DNA of 64,000 bases from Candidatus Pantoea deserta (GTDB lineage: Bacteria > Pseudomonadota > Gammaproteobacteria > Enterobacterales > Enterobacteriaceae), in contig NZ_RMVG01000003.1 of the NCBI RefSeq assembly GCF_003813865.1, forward strand, positions 62,001 through 126,000, in the 5' to 3' direction. Positions 17,195 to 25,453 of the stretch are shown one piece after another (the stretch's first letter is position 1; every line of letters begins with the position of its first letter). The position numbers and the translations under genes were made by a program. The notes under the pieces were generated by a model that had not been told where the DNA came from, did no database searches, and saw nothing but the letters and a program-made list of their open reading frames with translations.

Positions 17195-17377
17195 TTAGTC
17201 GTACTTGTCAAAGCGTCCAAATAAGATTGGGTGGAAAATAATGAATGCAACTATCGATATGAAAGTGAATATAATCCAGTGATCAGGAAATAAATAAAGG
17301 AAAAAGCATGCGGATGCAAAAATCCAGACAGGGAATAAGATCTCGGTGAATAATATCGACAGAAAGCTTTTAAACAT
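17195..17377 (-). CDS. Small two-helix membrane protein, candidate immunity protein
   Basis: 60 aa with two hydrophobic segments (about residues 10-29 and 33-52) and a charged tail GRFDKYD. No family was recognised. Its ATG (17377-17375) overlaps the end of the upstream effector-like gene by 8 bp, so the two are translationally coupled. Tiny integral membrane proteins coupled to a membrane-acting toxin are commonly immunity proteins; that role is inferred only from gene order and topology. Confidence 0.7.
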   Translation of the reverse strand: MFKSFLSILFTEILFPVWIFASACFFLYLFPDHWIIFTFISIVAFIIFHPILFGRFDKYD

Positions 17378-18083
17378 GGAGTACTTCCTTTATATAATTG
17401 TGAAATCCCTGGAAATCGTTAAGGAAATGCATTTGATAATGTTTAATCAATCCGGCAAGGACAGGCTCAATGAAGTAATACAACATTTCAATTTCTGCCT
17501 GATAAAGAGCCTGATAGTATTCAGGATCAAGTTGCTTAAGCCGCCGAGCCGCGAGGGCGCATTTTTGGTCGGTGCCGATTAGCTGAAACGCCAGGACAAT
17601 GACTGGCACTCGTCGTGACAAACGTTCAATAACAACACGGGTTACTAGTTCAGAGGCAGCAAGCGCATTGGCCAGAGATAAAGCTATTGCCAGGCGCATA
17701 GCTCTGCCTGTCATAACATGGTCTGCAACCTTCGTGATTTTTGCATTAACGCTACGAACGCGGCCTGAAGGGTTTCCATTCTTACTATCATCGATGATCG
17801 TTTCAAAATAAAGCCTGAACATGTGACTGATTACATTACGGTAACGGTACAAAGAAAGAACTGATCGATGCATTCTTTTTTCTTCTGCAATCAGTTCCTG
17901 ACATACGTCCCGATAGCCGGGAATAACACAAGAGGAATACCAGCTAACGCGTTCCACTCCTGCATAAATATCTGTGCCGATCTCCTTTATTGCTCTCCAT
18001 GTTGAAATCACACCCTGTTGACCATAAACGGCTAACTGCCGTTCACTCTGGAACTTCATCCTTAAATAATCCGAAGCCTGCAT
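17370..18083 (-). CDS. Candidate type VI effector, membrane-active, family not recognised
   Basis: 237 aa, start ATG 18083 behind AGGGA. No catalytic motif, signal peptide or marker such as PAAR or MIX is seen. The first 120 residues are soluble-looking and rich in Tyr and Arg; three hydrophobic or amphipathic stretches follow (about 128-152, 159-170 and 199-212), too short and broken for an ordinary transporter but suitable for a pore-forming toxin. The order effector, small membrane protein, Hcp on one strand fits an Hcp-borne cargo with its immunity gene. Serratia Ssp6/Sip6 is a known ion-pore effector pair of similar size and layout; homology to it is untested here. Confidence 0.6.
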   Translation of the reverse strand: MQASDYLRMKFQSERQLAVYGQQGVISTWRAIKEIGTDIYAGVERVSWYSSCVIPGYRDVCQELIAEEKRMHRSVLSLYRYRNVISHMFRLYFETIIDDSKNGNPSGRVRSVNAKITKVADHVMTGRAMRLAIALSLANALAASELVTRVVIERLSRRVPVIVLAFQLIGTDQKCALAARRLKQLDPEYYQALYQAEIEMLYYFIEPVLAGLIKHYQMHFLNDFQGFHNYIKEVLHV

Positions 18084-18332
18084 AATTAATCCCTGTATAG
18101 TGCAAGGTTATCAGGGTAGGCATTGAGGCAGAACAGGTTCAAGCTATTCCGCCTGCGGGCCTTCCATTTTGTGAACCCGATAGCGCACCAGACTAAAAAC
18201 GCCTGCCGATGGCGCGGCCGCTGAATCTTCCATATTCCCCACATGCATAAGCGAAAAGTTTTTATTATTTGTTGTTATCAATAAACCTTCTTACCATCGG
18301 AGTTAACAATTTCGTAAAGGGAGGTAAATATC
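18084..18332. other. Divergent intergenic region between the effector module and cbl
   Basis: 249 bp containing the leftward start region of the effector gene and the cbl leader. The half next to cbl is A+T-rich, consistent with a LysR-type (CysB-like) binding region, but no specific site can be assigned. Confidence 0.4.
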
Positions 18333-19292
18333 GTGAATTTCCAGCAACTTAAAATCATCCGTGAGGCAGCGCGCTGCGAGTTCAATCTGACGGAAGTGGC
18401 AAACACGCTGTTTACCTCTCAATCTGGCGTTAGCCGTCATATCCGCGATCTGGAAGATGAGCTGGGCGTAGAAATCTTTATCCGCCGCGGCAAACGTCTG
18501 CTGGGCATGACCGAACCGGGCAAGGCGCTACTGACCATCGCCGAACGTATCCTGGATGAAGCGGGAAAAGTGCGTCGGCTGGCCGATGTTTTTACCAACG
18601 AAACCAGCGGCATTCTGACCATTGCGACCACCCACACTCAGGCGCGTTACAGCCTGCCGCGCGTGATTAAGGCATTTCGTCAGCTCTATCCCAATGTCCG
18701 TTTGGAGCTTAATCAGGGATCGCCGCAGGAAATCGTGGCAATGTTGCTGGCAGGCGAAGCCGATGTCGGCATCGCCAGTGAACTGCTGGTAAACAACGCC
18801 AGCCTGGCCGCCTTTCCGTGGTTCAGCTGGCACCATGCGCTTCTGGTGCCCAGCGATCATGAGCTGGTGCAGCAGCAGCCGGTATCGCTGAGCACGCTGA
18901 GCCGTTATCCGCTTATTACCTATCGTCAGGGCATCACTGGCCGCTCGCGCGTTGACCGCGCCTTCCAGAGCGCCGGGCTGAAGCCGGACATCGTGCTGAG
19001 CGCGCAGGATTCCGACGTGGTGAAAACCTATGTGGAGCTGGGGCTTGGCGTCGGCATCCTGGCCGATCAGGCCTGTGAAACGCAGGAAGACGAGGCGCTG
19101 GTCCGCATCGACGCACAGCATCTGTTTGACGCCAACACCGTCTGGCTTGGCCTGAAGCGCGGCCAGCTGCAACGTAACTACGTCTGGCAATTTATGGAGC
19201 TGTGCAACGCGAATCTGTCGCTGGAAGAGATTAAACGTCAGGCGCTCTCTTATCAGAACGAAGACGAACCCGTTATCGATTTCGAAATTTAA
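18333..19292 (+). CDS. cbl: LysR-family sulfur regulator Cbl (CysB-like)
   Basis: 319 aa from GTG 18333, preceded by GGGAGGT. The first 90 residues match E. coli Cbl almost residue for residue (MNFQQLKIIREAAR, TSQSGVSRHIRDLEDELG), and the effector domain keeps TTHTQARYSLP, TYRQGITGRSR and LSAQDSDVVKTYV. Cbl activates the taurine (tau) and alkanesulfonate (ssu) genes when sulfate is scarce, with adenosine phosphosulfate as anti-inducer. The organosulfur locus at 0.6-10.2 kb is a plausible target. Its 3' end overlaps the convergent methyltransferase gene by 4 bp. Confidence 0.96.
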   Translation: MNFQQLKIIREAARCEFNLTEVANTLFTSQSGVSRHIRDLEDELGVEIFIRRGKRLLGMTEPGKALLTIAERILDEAGKVRRLADVFTNETSGILTIATTHTQARYSLPRVIKAFRQLYPNVRLELNQGSPQEIVAMLLAGEADVGIASELLVNNASLAAFPWFSWHHALLVPSDHELVQQQPVSLSTLSRYPLITYRQGITGRSRVDRAFQSAGLKPDIVLSAQDSDVVKTYVELGLGVGILADQACETQEDEALVRIDAQHLFDANTVWLGLKRGQLQRNYVWQFMELCNANLSLEEIKRQALSYQNEDEPVIDFEI

Positions 19293-19954
19293 TCGGGCAG
19301 CGATTCGACGATGGCCAGTTGCAGGCCATCCCAGCCTTTACTGCCGACGGTTTGCAGCGCGGTAGCCGTCAGATGCGGACTGCCGCCAACGTCGCGCAGA
19401 TACTGCCGTAGCCCCTGCACGTTCTCGTCGGGGGACTGTGAATCGACAATCCGTCCGTTGCGCACCACGTTATCGCCAATAATAACGCTGCCGACGCGCG
19501 CCAGCTTTAGCGCCCAGCGCAGATAGTGCGGATTGTTGCGCTTATCGGCATCGATAAAAATCATATCGAAAGGACCCTGCAACCCCGGCAGGCTTTCCAG
19601 CGCCGGTCCTACAAGCAGTTCGATTTTTTCCGCTACGCCTGCCGCGGCAAAATTTTCGCGCGCGACCTGCGCATGCTGAGGCGAAAACTCCAGCGTCACG
19701 ATTTTGCCGTTCTCCGGCAGGGCTTGCGCCAGCCACAGCGTGCTGTAACCGCCCAGCGTGCCGATCTCAAGAATACGCGAGGCATTCATCATGCGCGCCA
19801 GCAGATAGAGCAGCTTGCCCTGGTTGGCCGCCACGTCAATTGGAGGCAAACCGGCCGCCGCGTTGCGCGCCAGCGCCGACGTCAGTGTCGCATCCGGTTT
19901 TACCAGCGTCTGGGTAAAATAGTCATCCACTGCCCGCCACATATGATCGCTCAT
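19289..19954 (-). CDS. Class I SAM-dependent O-methyltransferase (family 3)
   Basis: 221 aa. I start it at ATG 19954, which has AAGGAGAT at ideal spacing; the frame stays open to 20131 but that part is not family-like. SAM-binding motif I is ILEIGTLGGYSTLWLA and the acidic metal/substrate motif is MIFIDADKRNN, both typical of catechol and caffeoyl-CoA type O-methyltransferases. The natural substrate in enterobacteria is unknown. It is divergent from gabD and convergent with cbl; no functional link to either is evident. Confidence 0.88.
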   Translation of the reverse strand: MSDHMWRAVDDYFTQTLVKPDATLTSALARNAAAGLPPIDVAANQGKLLYLLARMMNASRILEIGTLGGYSTLWLAQALPENGKIVTLEFSPQHAQVARENFAAAGVAEKIELLVGPALESLPGLQGPFDMIFIDADKRNNPHYLRWALKLARVGSVIIGDNVVRNGRIVDSQSPDENVQGLRQYLRDVGGSPHLTATALQTVGSKGWDGLQLAIVESLPD

Positions 19955-20116
19955 GTTTATCTCCTTGCTTAAAAACTGAGCATAGCAGCCATGCGGCATA
20001 AAATTTTCTTTCTGCGCGTAAAACTCGCTGTTTACGGTTTCTGCCCGGTGAGAAAAACATCCTGCGCTGAGGCGACGCGATAGAGTGGAATCAAACCGAT
20101 CAAAAAGGAGAGTGAG

Positions 20117-21577
20117 ATGTCGCGTCTTCAATTAAACGATTCCGATCTGCTGCGCCAGCAGGCGCTGTTCGGCGGCCGCTGGCAGGATGCGCATAACGGG
20201 GAAACCCTGCCGGTTATCGATCCCGCGACCGGCGAAACGCTGACGACGATACCGGCGCTGGGTCGCGATGAGACGGAAGCGGCAATCGCCTGCGCCGAGT
20301 CGGTGCGCATTGCCTGGGCAAAAATGCCCAACGCCAGCCGCGCCGCGCTGCTGGAGAAGTGGTATCAGCTGATCCTCGATAACGCTGATGACCTGGCTGC
20401 GATTATGACCGCCGAGCAGGGCAAGCCGCTGGCGGAAGCAAAAGGCGAAGTGGTGTACGGCGCCAGCTTTGTAAAGTGGTTCGCCGAAGAGGCGCGCCGC
20501 ATTTACGGCGACACCATTCCTGCGCCGAGCGACGATCGCCGCATTCTGGTTCTGAAGCAGCCGGTCGGCGTCGCGGCGGCCATCACGCCGTGGAATTTCC
20601 CTGTTGCCATGATCACTCGTAAAGTCGCCCCGGCGCTGGCGGCAGGCTGTCCGATTATCGTTAAGCCGTCGGAGCTGACGCCGCTGTCGGCGCTGGCGCT
20701 GGCGGTGCTGGCAGAGCGCGCGGGCTTCCCGGCAGGCGTACTCCAGGTTGTCACCGGTCAGCCTGCGGAGATCGGCGCCGCGCTTACCAGCAGCCGCACG
20801 GTGCGTAAAATCTCGTTTACCGGCTCCACGCGCATCGGACAGCTGCTGATGCAGCAGAGCGCTGACAGCGTCAAGCGCCTTAGCCTGGAGCTGGGAGGCA
20901 ATGCGCCCTTTATTGTGTTTGACGACGCCGACATCGATATTGCCGTAGCGGGCGTAATGGTCAGCAAATTTCGCAATGCCGGTCAAACCTGCGTCTGCGC
21001 TAACCGCATCCTGGTGCAGCGCGGCATCTATGAACGCTTCGCGGCGAAGCTGCTCGATGCGGTTGCTACGCTGAAAGTGGGCGATGGTTTTGCGGCGGGC
21101 AGCACCATCGGCCCGCTGATCAACGAGCGTGCGGTTGAGAAAGTGAACCACCATATCGAAGACGCGCTGGGGCAGGGCGCAGAGCTGCTGGCTGGCGGTA
21201 TCAGCCGGGGCAACGGCACCTGGGTCCAGCCAACGGTGCTTGGCAAGGTCACCGCCCATATGCGGATCGCCCACGAAGAGACCTTTGGTCCGGTCGCGCC
21301 GCTGTTTATCTTTGATGATGAAGAGGAGGCGATACGCATGGCCAACGATACGCCTTATGGCCTGGGCGCCTATTTCTTTACCGAAAATATTCGTCGCGCG
21401 TGGCGCGTCGCCGAAGCACTGGAATTTGGCATGGTCGGCTTTAATACCGGCGCGATTTCATTAGAGGTGGCTCCCTTTGGCGGCATAAAATTATCCGGCA
21501 CCGGGCGAGAAGGTTCGCGCTATGGTATTGAAGAATATCTGGAACAGAAAACATTCCATATTGGCAGTCTGAATTAA
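20117..21577 (+). CDS. gabD: NAD(P)-dependent succinate-semialdehyde dehydrogenase GabD
   Basis: 486 aa, close to E. coli GabD (482). Hallmarks: ITPWNFPVAMITRK (cofactor pocket), LELGGNAPFIVFDDAD with the catalytic Glu, and NAGQTCVCANR with the catalytic Cys and the CVC pair typical of GabD. It oxidises succinate semialdehyde to succinate, the last step of GABA catabolism. Start ATG 20117 follows AAAGGAG. It has its own terminator, so it is transcribed apart from the amine locus that begins at 21.9 kb, yet it supplies the step that locus needs after its GabT-like aminotransferase. Confidence 0.92.
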   Translation: MSRLQLNDSDLLRQQALFGGRWQDAHNGETLPVIDPATGETLTTIPALGRDETEAAIACAESVRIAWAKMPNASRAALLEKWYQLILDNADDLAAIMTAEQGKPLAEAKGEVVYGASFVKWFAEEARRIYGDTIPAPSDDRRILVLKQPVGVAAAITPWNFPVAMITRKVAPALAAGCPIIVKPSELTPLSALALAVLAERAGFPAGVLQVVTGQPAEIGAALTSSRTVRKISFTGSTRIGQLLMQQSADSVKRLSLELGGNAPFIVFDDADIDIAVAGVMVSKFRNAGQTCVCANRILVQRGIYERFAAKLLDAVATLKVGDGFAAGSTIGPLINERAVEKVNHHIEDALGQGAELLAGGISRGNGTWVQPTVLGKVTAHMRIAHEETFGPVAPLFIFDDEEEAIRMANDTPYGLGAYFFTENIRRAWRVAEALEFGMVGFNTGAISLEVAPFGGIKLSGTGREGSRYGIEEYLEQKTFHIGSLN

Positions 21578-21606
21578 TCCTCCTCCTTTTTATTCTTCCT
21601 GAAAGA

Positions 21607-21641
21607 AAGCGTTTGCAGCCTCGGCTGCAGGCGCTTTTTTT
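21607..21641 (+). terminator. Intrinsic terminator of gabD
   Basis: AAGCGTTTGCAGC / GCTGCAGGCGCTT (13-bp stem including two G-U pairs) with loop CTCG, followed by a run of T. Confidence 0.88.
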
Positions 21642-21703
21642 GTTGGTGCGCTGCGTCAGGCTTTTCTCATTCTTCGCCATTTTAGTGCAAGTTTCATGCG
21701 CGT

Positions 21704-21720
21704 TGCACCACGGCAATGCA
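21704..21720. promoter_or_regulatory. NtrC-like enhancer upstream of the catabolic locus
   Basis: TGCACC-ACGGC-AATGCA keeps one perfect NtrC half-site and four of six bases of the other (consensus TGCACC-N5-GGTGCA). It is centred about 153 bp before the predicted sigma-54 start, nearly the same distance as at nac in this window. Confidence 0.6.
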
Positions 21721-21838
21721 TGAATTTTGTGAGCCAAATCATCTGTTTACCTCTTCGGCAATTACGCAAAATTTCCGCTTTCAATACGGCAGAAAATTTT
21801 TTTGCGCTGTTTTAAACGCATTTTTATTTTTCAGCTGG

Positions 21839-21856
21839 CTGGCATACTTTCTGCAT
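21839..21856 (+). promoter_or_regulatory. Sigma-54 promoter of the amine-catabolism locus
   Basis: CTGGCATACTTTCTGCAT has TGGCA at -24 and TGCA at -12 with the required 10 nt between GG and GC. This is the TGGCAT-N5-CTGCA form seen at classic nitrogen-regulated amino acid transport promoters. The start would be near 21865, giving an 87-nt leader. Confidence 0.85.
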
Positions 21857-21952
21857 TACCTTTTTGCATGAGCTTATTAACGCTGAATATAAGCCTGTTC
21901 TGCGGCGCTAATTCCATAACGGTTGACGGGTGTAACAAATAAGGATTTATCC

Positions 21953-23422
21953 ATGTTAAGTTTCGACCCTGAAAAAGTTTCGCTTCCGGTTGGCCATTAT
22001 ATCAACGGCCATCACATTCAGACCCAGGGCGCGGCGTTTGCGGTAAAACGCCCCTCAGACGGCAAGATCTACGCCACGCTGCGCGAGGCTGACGCGGCCG
22101 ATGTGGATCGCGCGGTGCAGATTGCCCATCAGGCAGTAAAAATTAGCGGCTGGGCCGGCTGCGCGCCGCGCGAACGCGGCCGCGTGCTGCGCCGCTGGGC
22201 CGATTTAATTGAGCAGGACAGCCTGCTGGCGCAGCTGGAGGCGCTCGGCTCCACACGTCCTGTCTCGGATGTGGTACAGCATGAAATTCCGTTCACCGCC
22301 GAGGCGATTCGCTTCTATGCCGAATGCGCCGACAAGTACAGCGGCGATCTCTTTCCTACCCGCGACAGCAGCCTCGGCATGCTGATCACCGAACCTTACG
22401 GCGTAATTGGGGCTATTACGCCATGGAATTTTCCCCTGTCGATGGCGTCGTGGAAATGCGGCCCGGCGCTGGCGGCAGGCAATGCCGTGGTGCTGAAACC
22501 CTCTGAGCTGACGCCGTTTTCTACTGTGCGCATGGCCGAACTGGCGGTGCAGGCCGGGCTGCCCGCAGGCGTGCTCAATATCGTGCAGGGCAGCGGCGCG
22601 GTGACCGGCCACGCGCTGGTGACGCATCCGCTGGTGCGCAAAGTCTCTTTTACCGGCTCGACCGTTACCGGCGCGCGCATTATGAGTGATGCGGCCCAGC
22701 ACGGCATGAAACCGGTGACGCTGGAGCTGGGCGGCAAAAGTCCGCAGCTGGTTTTTGACGACGCGGGCGATATTGACGTGGTGGCGCAGCGCATCCTGCG
22801 CGGCTTTACCGCTAACGGCGGCCAGGCCTGTGTCGCCGGCACGCGTCTGATCGTACAGCGCGCCATTGCCGCGCCGCTGCTGGACCGTCTGACCGTTCTG
22901 TGCCGCAGCGTACAGCCGGGCGTCACCTGGGACGGCGACAGCCGCTACGCGCCGCTGATTGATGAACGCCAGGGCAACAAGGTCGCGTCTGTGATTGCCG
23001 CCGCGAAGGCGCAGGGGGCAGAGGTGCTGGTGGGAGGCGAGCGTTTCGCCGACACCGCGGAAGGCTGGTTCTGGCAGCCAACCTTGCTGTGCAATCTTGC
23101 GCAGGACAACCCGGCGGTGCAGCAGGAGATCTTCGGCCCGGTGCTGACGGTGCAAACCTTCGAGGAAGAGGAAGAGGGGCTGCGGCTGGCGGCGCACGAG
23201 ATTTACGGCCTGTGCGCCGGTGTACATACCCTGAGCCTGCCGCGCGCGCTACGCGCCATGCGCGCCATCGAGGCGGGCACGGTGTGGATTAACCGTTACG
23301 GCCGTTCCGGCGACTTCATTATTCCGACCGGCGGCTTTCTTGGCTCCGGCATCGGCAAAGATTTGGGGCGACAGGCGTTTCAGGCCTGCCAGCGCCAGAA
23401 AAGCGTACTGATCGATTTTTAA
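21953..23422 (+). CDS. NAD-dependent aldehyde dehydrogenase
   Basis: 489 aa from ATG 21953 behind AAGGAT; the in-frame TTG at 21923 is unlikely. ALDH motifs are intact: ITPWNFPLSMASWK, KVSFTGSTVTGARIM, LELGGKSPQLVFDDAG with the catalytic Glu, and NGGQACVAGTRL with the catalytic Cys. By family it could oxidise an aminoaldehyde or gamma-substituted aldehyde, the role PuuC plays in putrescine breakdown. It is the first gene after the sigma-54 promoter and lies 26 bp before the HAD gene. The aldehyde it acts on is probably made by one of the two FAD oxidoreductases of the same operon. Confidence 0.9.
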   Translation: MLSFDPEKVSLPVGHYINGHHIQTQGAAFAVKRPSDGKIYATLREADAADVDRAVQIAHQAVKISGWAGCAPRERGRVLRRWADLIEQDSLLAQLEALGSTRPVSDVVQHEIPFTAEAIRFYAECADKYSGDLFPTRDSSLGMLITEPYGVIGAITPWNFPLSMASWKCGPALAAGNAVVLKPSELTPFSTVRMAELAVQAGLPAGVLNIVQGSGAVTGHALVTHPLVRKVSFTGSTVTGARIMSDAAQHGMKPVTLELGGKSPQLVFDDAGDIDVVAQRILRGFTANGGQACVAGTRLIVQRAIAAPLLDRLTVLCRSVQPGVTWDGDSRYAPLIDERQGNKVASVIAAAKAQGAEVLVGGERFADTAEGWFWQPTLLCNLAQDNPAVQQEIFGPVLTVQTFEEEEEGLRLAAHEIYGLCAGVHTLSLPRALRAMRAIEAGTVWINRYGRSGDFIIPTGGFLGSGIGKDLGRQAFQACQRQKSVLIDF

Positions 23423-23448
23423 CTTTTCCTGAGAGACGAGGTCGCGTC

Positions 23449-24117
23449 ATGGCACTGTTTAAACCGAAATTCATCACCTTTGACTGTTACGGCACGCTGA
23501 TTAACTTCGATATGGCGGGCGCGGCGGCGCGCTGCTTCAAAGAGCGCGTGGCGGCGGACGAGATGCAGGCATTCACTACCGATTTCTCTCGCTACCGCAT
23601 GGACGAAGTGCTGGGCGCGTGGAAGCCCTACTACGACGTGGTGAGCAACGCCATCCAGCGCACCTGTAAGAAGTGGGGCGTGGCGTGGGATAAGGCCGAC
23701 AGCGACTTTATCTACACCGACTGCGCCACCTGGGGACCACACCCCGACGTCCCTGCCGCGCTGGCGACGCTGGCGACCGAATTTCCGCTGGTGCTGCTCA
23801 GCAACTCCATGAAAGATCTGCTGCCGCATCATATTCCACGTCTGGGCGCGCCGATTCATATGGCTATTACCGCTGAGGAAGTGGGGGCCTATAAGCCGCA
23901 GATGAAGGGCTTTGAGTATATGTTGCAGAAGCTCAACTGCCGCCCGGACGAGATCCTGCATGTCTCCTCCAGCTTCCGCTACGACCTGATGACCGCGCAC
24001 GACCTCGGCATTACGCATAAAGCCTGGGTCAACCGCGGCCATGAACCGGCGAATCCTTACTACGGCTATACCGAAATCAATGACCTCGGCGGATTGCCTG
24101 CCGTGGTCGGACTCTGA
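23449..24117 (+). CDS. HAD-superfamily protein, L-2-haloacid dehalogenase-like (type II)
   Basis: 222 aa, the normal size of type II haloacid dehalogenases. The HAD nucleophile is Asp12 in FITFDCYGTLINFD; LLSNSM (motif II) and YKPQM (motif III Lys) follow. Motif IV reads HVSSSFRYDLMTAHDLG, where true L-2-haloacid dehalogenases have SSNAWD, so the key Asn seems to be missing and the spacing shifted. Dehalogenation is thus doubtful; a hydrolase acting on another pathway intermediate is equally possible. The gene is embedded in the amine locus, 10 bp before the PuuB-like oxidase gene. Confidence 0.8.
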   Translation: MALFKPKFITFDCYGTLINFDMAGAAARCFKERVAADEMQAFTTDFSRYRMDEVLGAWKPYYDVVSNAIQRTCKKWGVAWDKADSDFIYTDCATWGPHPDVPAALATLATEFPLVLLSNSMKDLLPHHIPRLGAPIHMAITAEEVGAYKPQMKGFEYMLQKLNCRPDEILHVSSSFRYDLMTAHDLGITHKAWVNRGHEPANPYYGYTEINDLGGLPAVVGL

Positions 24118-24127
24118 GGATCGCGCG

Positions 24128-25405
24128 ATGAAACTCGAATCGTTCTGGCAGGCCACCGCGCCGCAGTTTCACGGCGCGGCGCAGGGATCGCTGCCGTCGC
24201 GCGCCGACGTGGTGGTTATCGGCGGCGGCTTTACCGGCGTCTCGGCGGCGCTAAGCCTGGCGCGCCACGGTCTTGACGTAGTGCTGCTGGAAGGGGGCGA
24301 GGTGATGAGCCAGGCCTCGGCGCGCAACGGCGGACACTGCAACACCGGCGTGGCGCAAAACTTCGCCTCGCTGGTGGCGAGCCAGGGCATCGAAAAAGCG
24401 ACGCGTTTCTACCGCGCCTATGACGACGCGGTGAGCTATGTCGAACAGCTGGTGCGCGATGAGCAGATCGACTGCGATTTTCGCCTGTGCGGCAAGCTTA
24501 AGCTCGCCAGCAAGGCGTCGCACTTTGCCGGGCTGCGTGACGCCTGCGAACTGATGCGCCGCACCGTCGACCCCGACATAGCGCTGCTCGATAAAGAGGA
24601 GATTCGCCGCGAAGTGGACAGCGACGCATTTCACGGCGGACTGCTGCAAAAGCGCGGCGGCCAGATGCACATGGGTAAGTTCGGCGTCGGCCTGGCGGAG
24701 TCCGCGGCGCGCAGCGGGGCAAAGATTTTCCCCTGTCATGCGGTCACCGGCTTAACCCGTCTTGAAGGCTATCGTCATCGGGTGCAGACCGCCAGAGGCG
24801 ACATTCTGGCCGACCGGGTGCTGATGGCCACCGGCTGCTCCAACGTTGGTCCTTTCCGCTGGTTTCAGCGCCGTATCGTGCCGGTAGGCAGCTTTATCGT
24901 GGTCACCGAGCCGCTGGGGGACGCGGCGATCCGTAAGGTGCTGCCGCAGGATCGCACCTATGTCACCTCGCTTAATCTCGGCAACTACTTCCGCACCACC
25001 GCCGATCGTCGGCTGGTGTTCGGCGGACGGGCGCGCTTCGCGGTGAGCAATCCGACCTCCGATTCGCGCAGCGGCGAGATCCTTCAGGCCACGCTGGCCA
25101 GCCTGTTTCCGGCGCTGGCTCAGGCGCGCATCGACTACTGCTGGGGCGGCATGGTGGACATGTCCGCCGACCGTCTGCCGCACGCGGGCGAACATGACGG
25201 CGTTTTCTACTCTATGGGCTACAGCGGCCACGGCACGCAGATGTCGGTGTGGATGGGCGCGGTGATGGCCGATCTGATTGCGGAAAAAAGTAACCGCAAC
25301 CCCTGGCAGCGCGACGCCTGGCCTGCGCTGCCGGGCTATCACGGCAAGCCGTGGTTTTTACCGCTGGCCGGACTCTATTACAAAGCCAAAGACCGTTTCT
25401 CGTAA
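24128..25405 (+). CDS. FAD-dependent amine oxidoreductase, PuuB-like
   Basis: 425 aa, the size of E. coli PuuB (426). FAD motif VVVIGGGFTGVSAALSLA at about residues 28-45; further PuuB-like blocks are SARNGGHCNTG, IRREVDSDAFHGGLL, YSMGYSGHGTQMS and the C-terminal YYKAKDRFS. PuuB oxidises gamma-glutamylputrescine to an aldehyde and ammonia with release of H2O2. I start at ATG 24128; a longer open frame from 24041 overlaps the HAD gene and is not family-like. Its aldehyde product would suit the ALDH at 21953. The real substrate is unknown because no glutamyl-amine ligase (PuuA) is present. Confidence 0.87.
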   Translation: MKLESFWQATAPQFHGAAQGSLPSRADVVVIGGGFTGVSAALSLARHGLDVVLLEGGEVMSQASARNGGHCNTGVAQNFASLVASQGIEKATRFYRAYDDAVSYVEQLVRDEQIDCDFRLCGKLKLASKASHFAGLRDACELMRRTVDPDIALLDKEEIRREVDSDAFHGGLLQKRGGQMHMGKFGVGLAESAARSGAKIFPCHAVTGLTRLEGYRHRVQTARGDILADRVLMATGCSNVGPFRWFQRRIVPVGSFIVVTEPLGDAAIRKVLPQDRTYVTSLNLGNYFRTTADRRLVFGGRARFAVSNPTSDSRSGEILQATLASLFPALAQARIDYCWGGMVDMSADRLPHAGEHDGVFYSMGYSGHGTQMSVWMGAVMADLIAEKSNRNPWQRDAWPALPGYHGKPWFLPLAGLYYKAKDRFS

Positions 25406-25453
25406 TGCTTGTATTGCAAGGGTTAAACCTTAACGCTTATTGAGGGTACGCAG

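Larger units (their letters stand above)
21578..21952. other. 375-bp intergenic region: gabD terminator and NtrC/sigma-54 control of the catabolic locus
   Basis: After the gabD terminator this region becomes A+T-rich and carries an NtrC-like site (21704-21720) and a sigma-54 promoter (21839-21856). No gene is apparent in it. Confidence 0.75.

Noticed and set aside
19955..20131. N-terminal extension of the O-methyltransferase
   Set aside because: ATG 19954 has an ideal AAGGAGAT; the extension overlaps the gabD start on the other strand and is unlike the family.
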